The notes below the pieces were generated by a model, which saw only the letters and a program-made list of their open reading frames with translations, did not search any database and was not told where the DNA came from. From Paenibacillus xylanexedens (GTDB lineage Bacteria; Bacillota; Bacilli; Paenibacillales; Paenibacillaceae), in contig NZ_VEIO01000008.1 in assembly GCF_007680605.1 (NCBI RefSeq), forward strand, positions 62,001 to 126,000: a stretch of DNA of 64,000 bases, written 5' to 3'. The translations under genes were made by a program, and so were the position numbers. Below are positions 62,758-64,000 of the stretch, piece after piece (within the stretch, counting starts at the first letter, position 1; each line of letters starts with the position of its first letter).

Positions 62758-63095
62758 TTTCCCAGATCCCCGAGATCCATGCCGCCAAACATGCCCCCGT
62801 CCATGCCGCCGCCATCTTCGCTGTCATTCTGGACCATCACGGCTTTAAGGTTGTTGCACAGTCCCGTTTCCATGCGCGTTAATCCTTCCAGCAGCTCCAC
62901 CAGCTGCTCATGCATTTTAAGCGGTTCACCAACCTGATCGCCATGAGTTAAAAAGCTGTCCCCGTTCAGATGATTCAGCGTCCAATTCCGTACCTTTTCC
63001 GCCTCAATGGCTTTGGCTTCCAGAATCAACGCAATGTTCCACTGCATCTTGGCTGCAGCATCCAGCATCAAAATGAGACTTTGTTCTCTGCTCAT
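62754..63095 (-). CDS. Small helical protein, paralogue 2, Gly/Asp/Met-rich tail
   Basis: 113 residues. MSREQSLILMLDAAAKMQWNIALILEAKAIEAEKV is followed by a helix ALEQLVELLEGLTRMETGLCNNLKAVM-like segment shared with paralogue 3, and a glycine-aspartate-methionine tail (GGGMDGGMFGGMDLGDLGK). Coupled by ATGA to paralogue 1. No known family. Confidence 0.64.
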   Translation of the reverse strand: MSREQSLILMLDAAAKMQWNIALILEAKAIEAEKVRNWTLNHLNGDSFLTHGDQVGEPLKMHEQLVELLEGLTRMETGLCNNLKAVMVQNDSEDGGGMDGGMFGGMDLGDLGK

Positions 63096-63118
63096 GTTTC
63101 ATCACCCGCCTTCCGGGC

Positions 63119-63406
63119 TTATTCTTCCTCTTGTACCGCGATCTCCCGCATAACCTGGGTCAGCGTCTCAGCCACAGCTTCTTCCAGATCAGCAAGCCCT
63201 CCCAGGTAGGAGATAATGCTTTTATTAATCTGTCCCGAGCTGTCCAGCAAACCTTCAACCCCATCCAGCTCCGGCTCGTTATCCGGCAAATGGTGGATGA
63301 TCTCCGACATGCGTACAGCAACCTGGCGTTTGGCATCCAATACCCGTGCAATCTGCTGGTGGGAATGCGCGATATGGTTAATTATTTCATCGATTTTACT
63401 CTGCAT
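63119..63406 (-). CDS. Small helical protein, paralogue 3
   Basis: 95 residues: MQSKIDEIINHIAHSHQQIARVLDAKRQVAVRMSEIIHHLPD then LGGLADLEEAVAETLTQVMREIAVQEEE. Similar in layout to the other two. ATG 63406 follows GAAAGGAGGAGC; the frame extends upstream without a ribosome site. First gene of the minus-strand surface operon in this window. Possible scaffold subunits of the spore surface, by inference. Confidence 0.66.
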   Translation of the reverse strand: MQSKIDEIINHIAHSHQQIARVLDAKRQVAVRMSEIIHHLPDNEPELDGVEGLLDSSGQINKSIISYLGGLADLEEAVAETLTQVMREIAVQEEE

Positions 63407-63643
63407 GGTGCTCCTCCTTTCGGTTAAGGCCTGCTTCACCCATAGAAAAAACCGGCCTATCAGCATTTGCCTGCTACAGCATATGCCGGGCCGGGAGCGT
63501 CAGTTACTCCAGCTTGCGCCTATATCGTTAAATTGCATAATTCCCATATCCTATGAATTCCTTGGCCTCGATGCCCTCAAAATACATACTTCAGTCAGGA
63601 AAATAACAGCTGCGGAAATGAACCGGGCAAGCTTCTATTCATA

Positions 63644-63690
63644 AGCAAAAAAGCCACTCTCCCGGACTGCACCGGAGAATGGCTTTGTTC
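63644..63690 (-). terminator. Terminator for the partial gene at the window end
   Basis: Stem AAAGCCA(C)TCTCC / (A)GGAGAATGGCTTT with a 10-base loop and an A-run at 63645-63651 that gives a U-run on the minus strand. Confidence 0.7.
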
Positions 63691-63750
63691 TTGAATTTGG
63701 TCATTCATCGTTGTACTTCAAAGTAGTGTTTCAATGTTGTTCACTTCGTG

Positions 63751-64000
63751 CTATCTGCGACTGGCCCATTTGATTTTACGCGCCACTTCCACTCGCTGTA
63801 GTTGCAGAACGCCGACACGTTCTTCAAACTTCTTGCGTTCATCCACAGAATGAGCGGCGTGGATCTGATGACACAGACCTGTTAGTTTGCTGTTGATATA
63901 ATCGAATCTCATCCATAATTCTTCTTCAGGAGTATGTTGCTGCTCCGGTGCCGTTTGAAATATTTTGAGTTGCTGGATAAGGGACTGGCGCCATTCCTGA
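63751..64000 (-). CDS. Hypothetical protein, 5' end outside window
   Basis: The last 83 codons of a minus-strand gene; starts ..QEWRQSLIQQLKIFQTAPEQ and ends with ERVGVLQLQRVEVARKIKWASRR then TAG. The end is basic and helical. No start lies in the window and no family was recognised. Codon pattern without stops over the whole stretch supports it as real. Confidence 0.6.
   Translation of the reverse strand, partial: QEWRQSLIQQLKIFQTAPEQQHTPEEELWMRFDYINSKLTGLCHQIHAAHSVDERKKFEERVGVLQLQRVEVARKIKWASRR

Overview
The window looks like a chromosomal segment of a spore-forming Bacillota, most likely a Paenibacillus. The grounds are a GerE coat regulator, a GerM-type germination lipoprotein, a YhcN/YlaJ sporulation lipoprotein, a YutG-type PgpA protein, CgeB-like spore-surface glycosyltransferases, strong AGGAGG ribosome sites with frequent GTG/TTG starts, and a moderate-GC backbone broken by AT-rich islands. 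No rRNA or tRNA gene was seen. The species assignment is inference.

Layout. 1-17 kb is mostly minus-strand: the end of asnB (plus strand), a chemoreceptor, a five-gene operon matching the uncharacterised STM4011-STM4015 set (two radical SAM proteins, a sulfatase-fold hydrolase, an ATP-grasp protein, a leucine-rich-repeat protein), rdgB-rph-gerM, a pgpA-like gene, a ferric-reductase/ApbE/small membrane protein operon, a metallo-beta-lactamase-fold hydrolase and a methyltransferase. 17-31 kb is accessory: a DUF72 gene, two large secreted proteins (one made of WG repeats), a seven-repeat type I-C-like CRISPR array with leader and terminator but no cas genes, an M20 dipeptidase, a TetR regulator, two small secreted proteins, a decayed IS3-family element, an oleate hydratase and palindromic repeats.

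31-41 kb holds the nagA-nagB-rpiR amino-sugar operon and an AT-rich island with one large HEPN-STAND NTPase gene. The island is flanked by near-identical ~183-bp direct repeats derived from the 3' end of gerE, followed by intact gerE, a soluble MCP-like protein and a YhcN/YlaJ lipoprotein. 41-49 kb has a Gld-like ABC transporter operon, a glycosyltransferase and a DHA2 efflux pump behind an unusual iterated operator.

49-64 kb is dominated by a glycan cluster: GT4 and GT2 glycosyltransferases, a dehydratase/reductase/2-epimerase trio expected to make a UDP-2-acetamido-2,6-dideoxy-L-hexose, two CgeB-like proteins, a basic protein with G[YF]xx tetrapeptide repeats and three small related helical proteins. 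Shared basic tails and GYxx repeats, and gerE in the same window, suggest a spore-surface (crust) glycosylation system, by analogy with the cge genes of Bacillus.

Most interesting: (1) the STM4011-4015 operon of unknown function; (2) the HEPN-STAND gene in a duplicated gerE end, a candidate antiphage system; (3) a dispersed intergenic element present three times whose stems show compensatory base changes; (4) the CgeB/GYxx-repeat spore-surface module; (5) an orphan CRISPR array.
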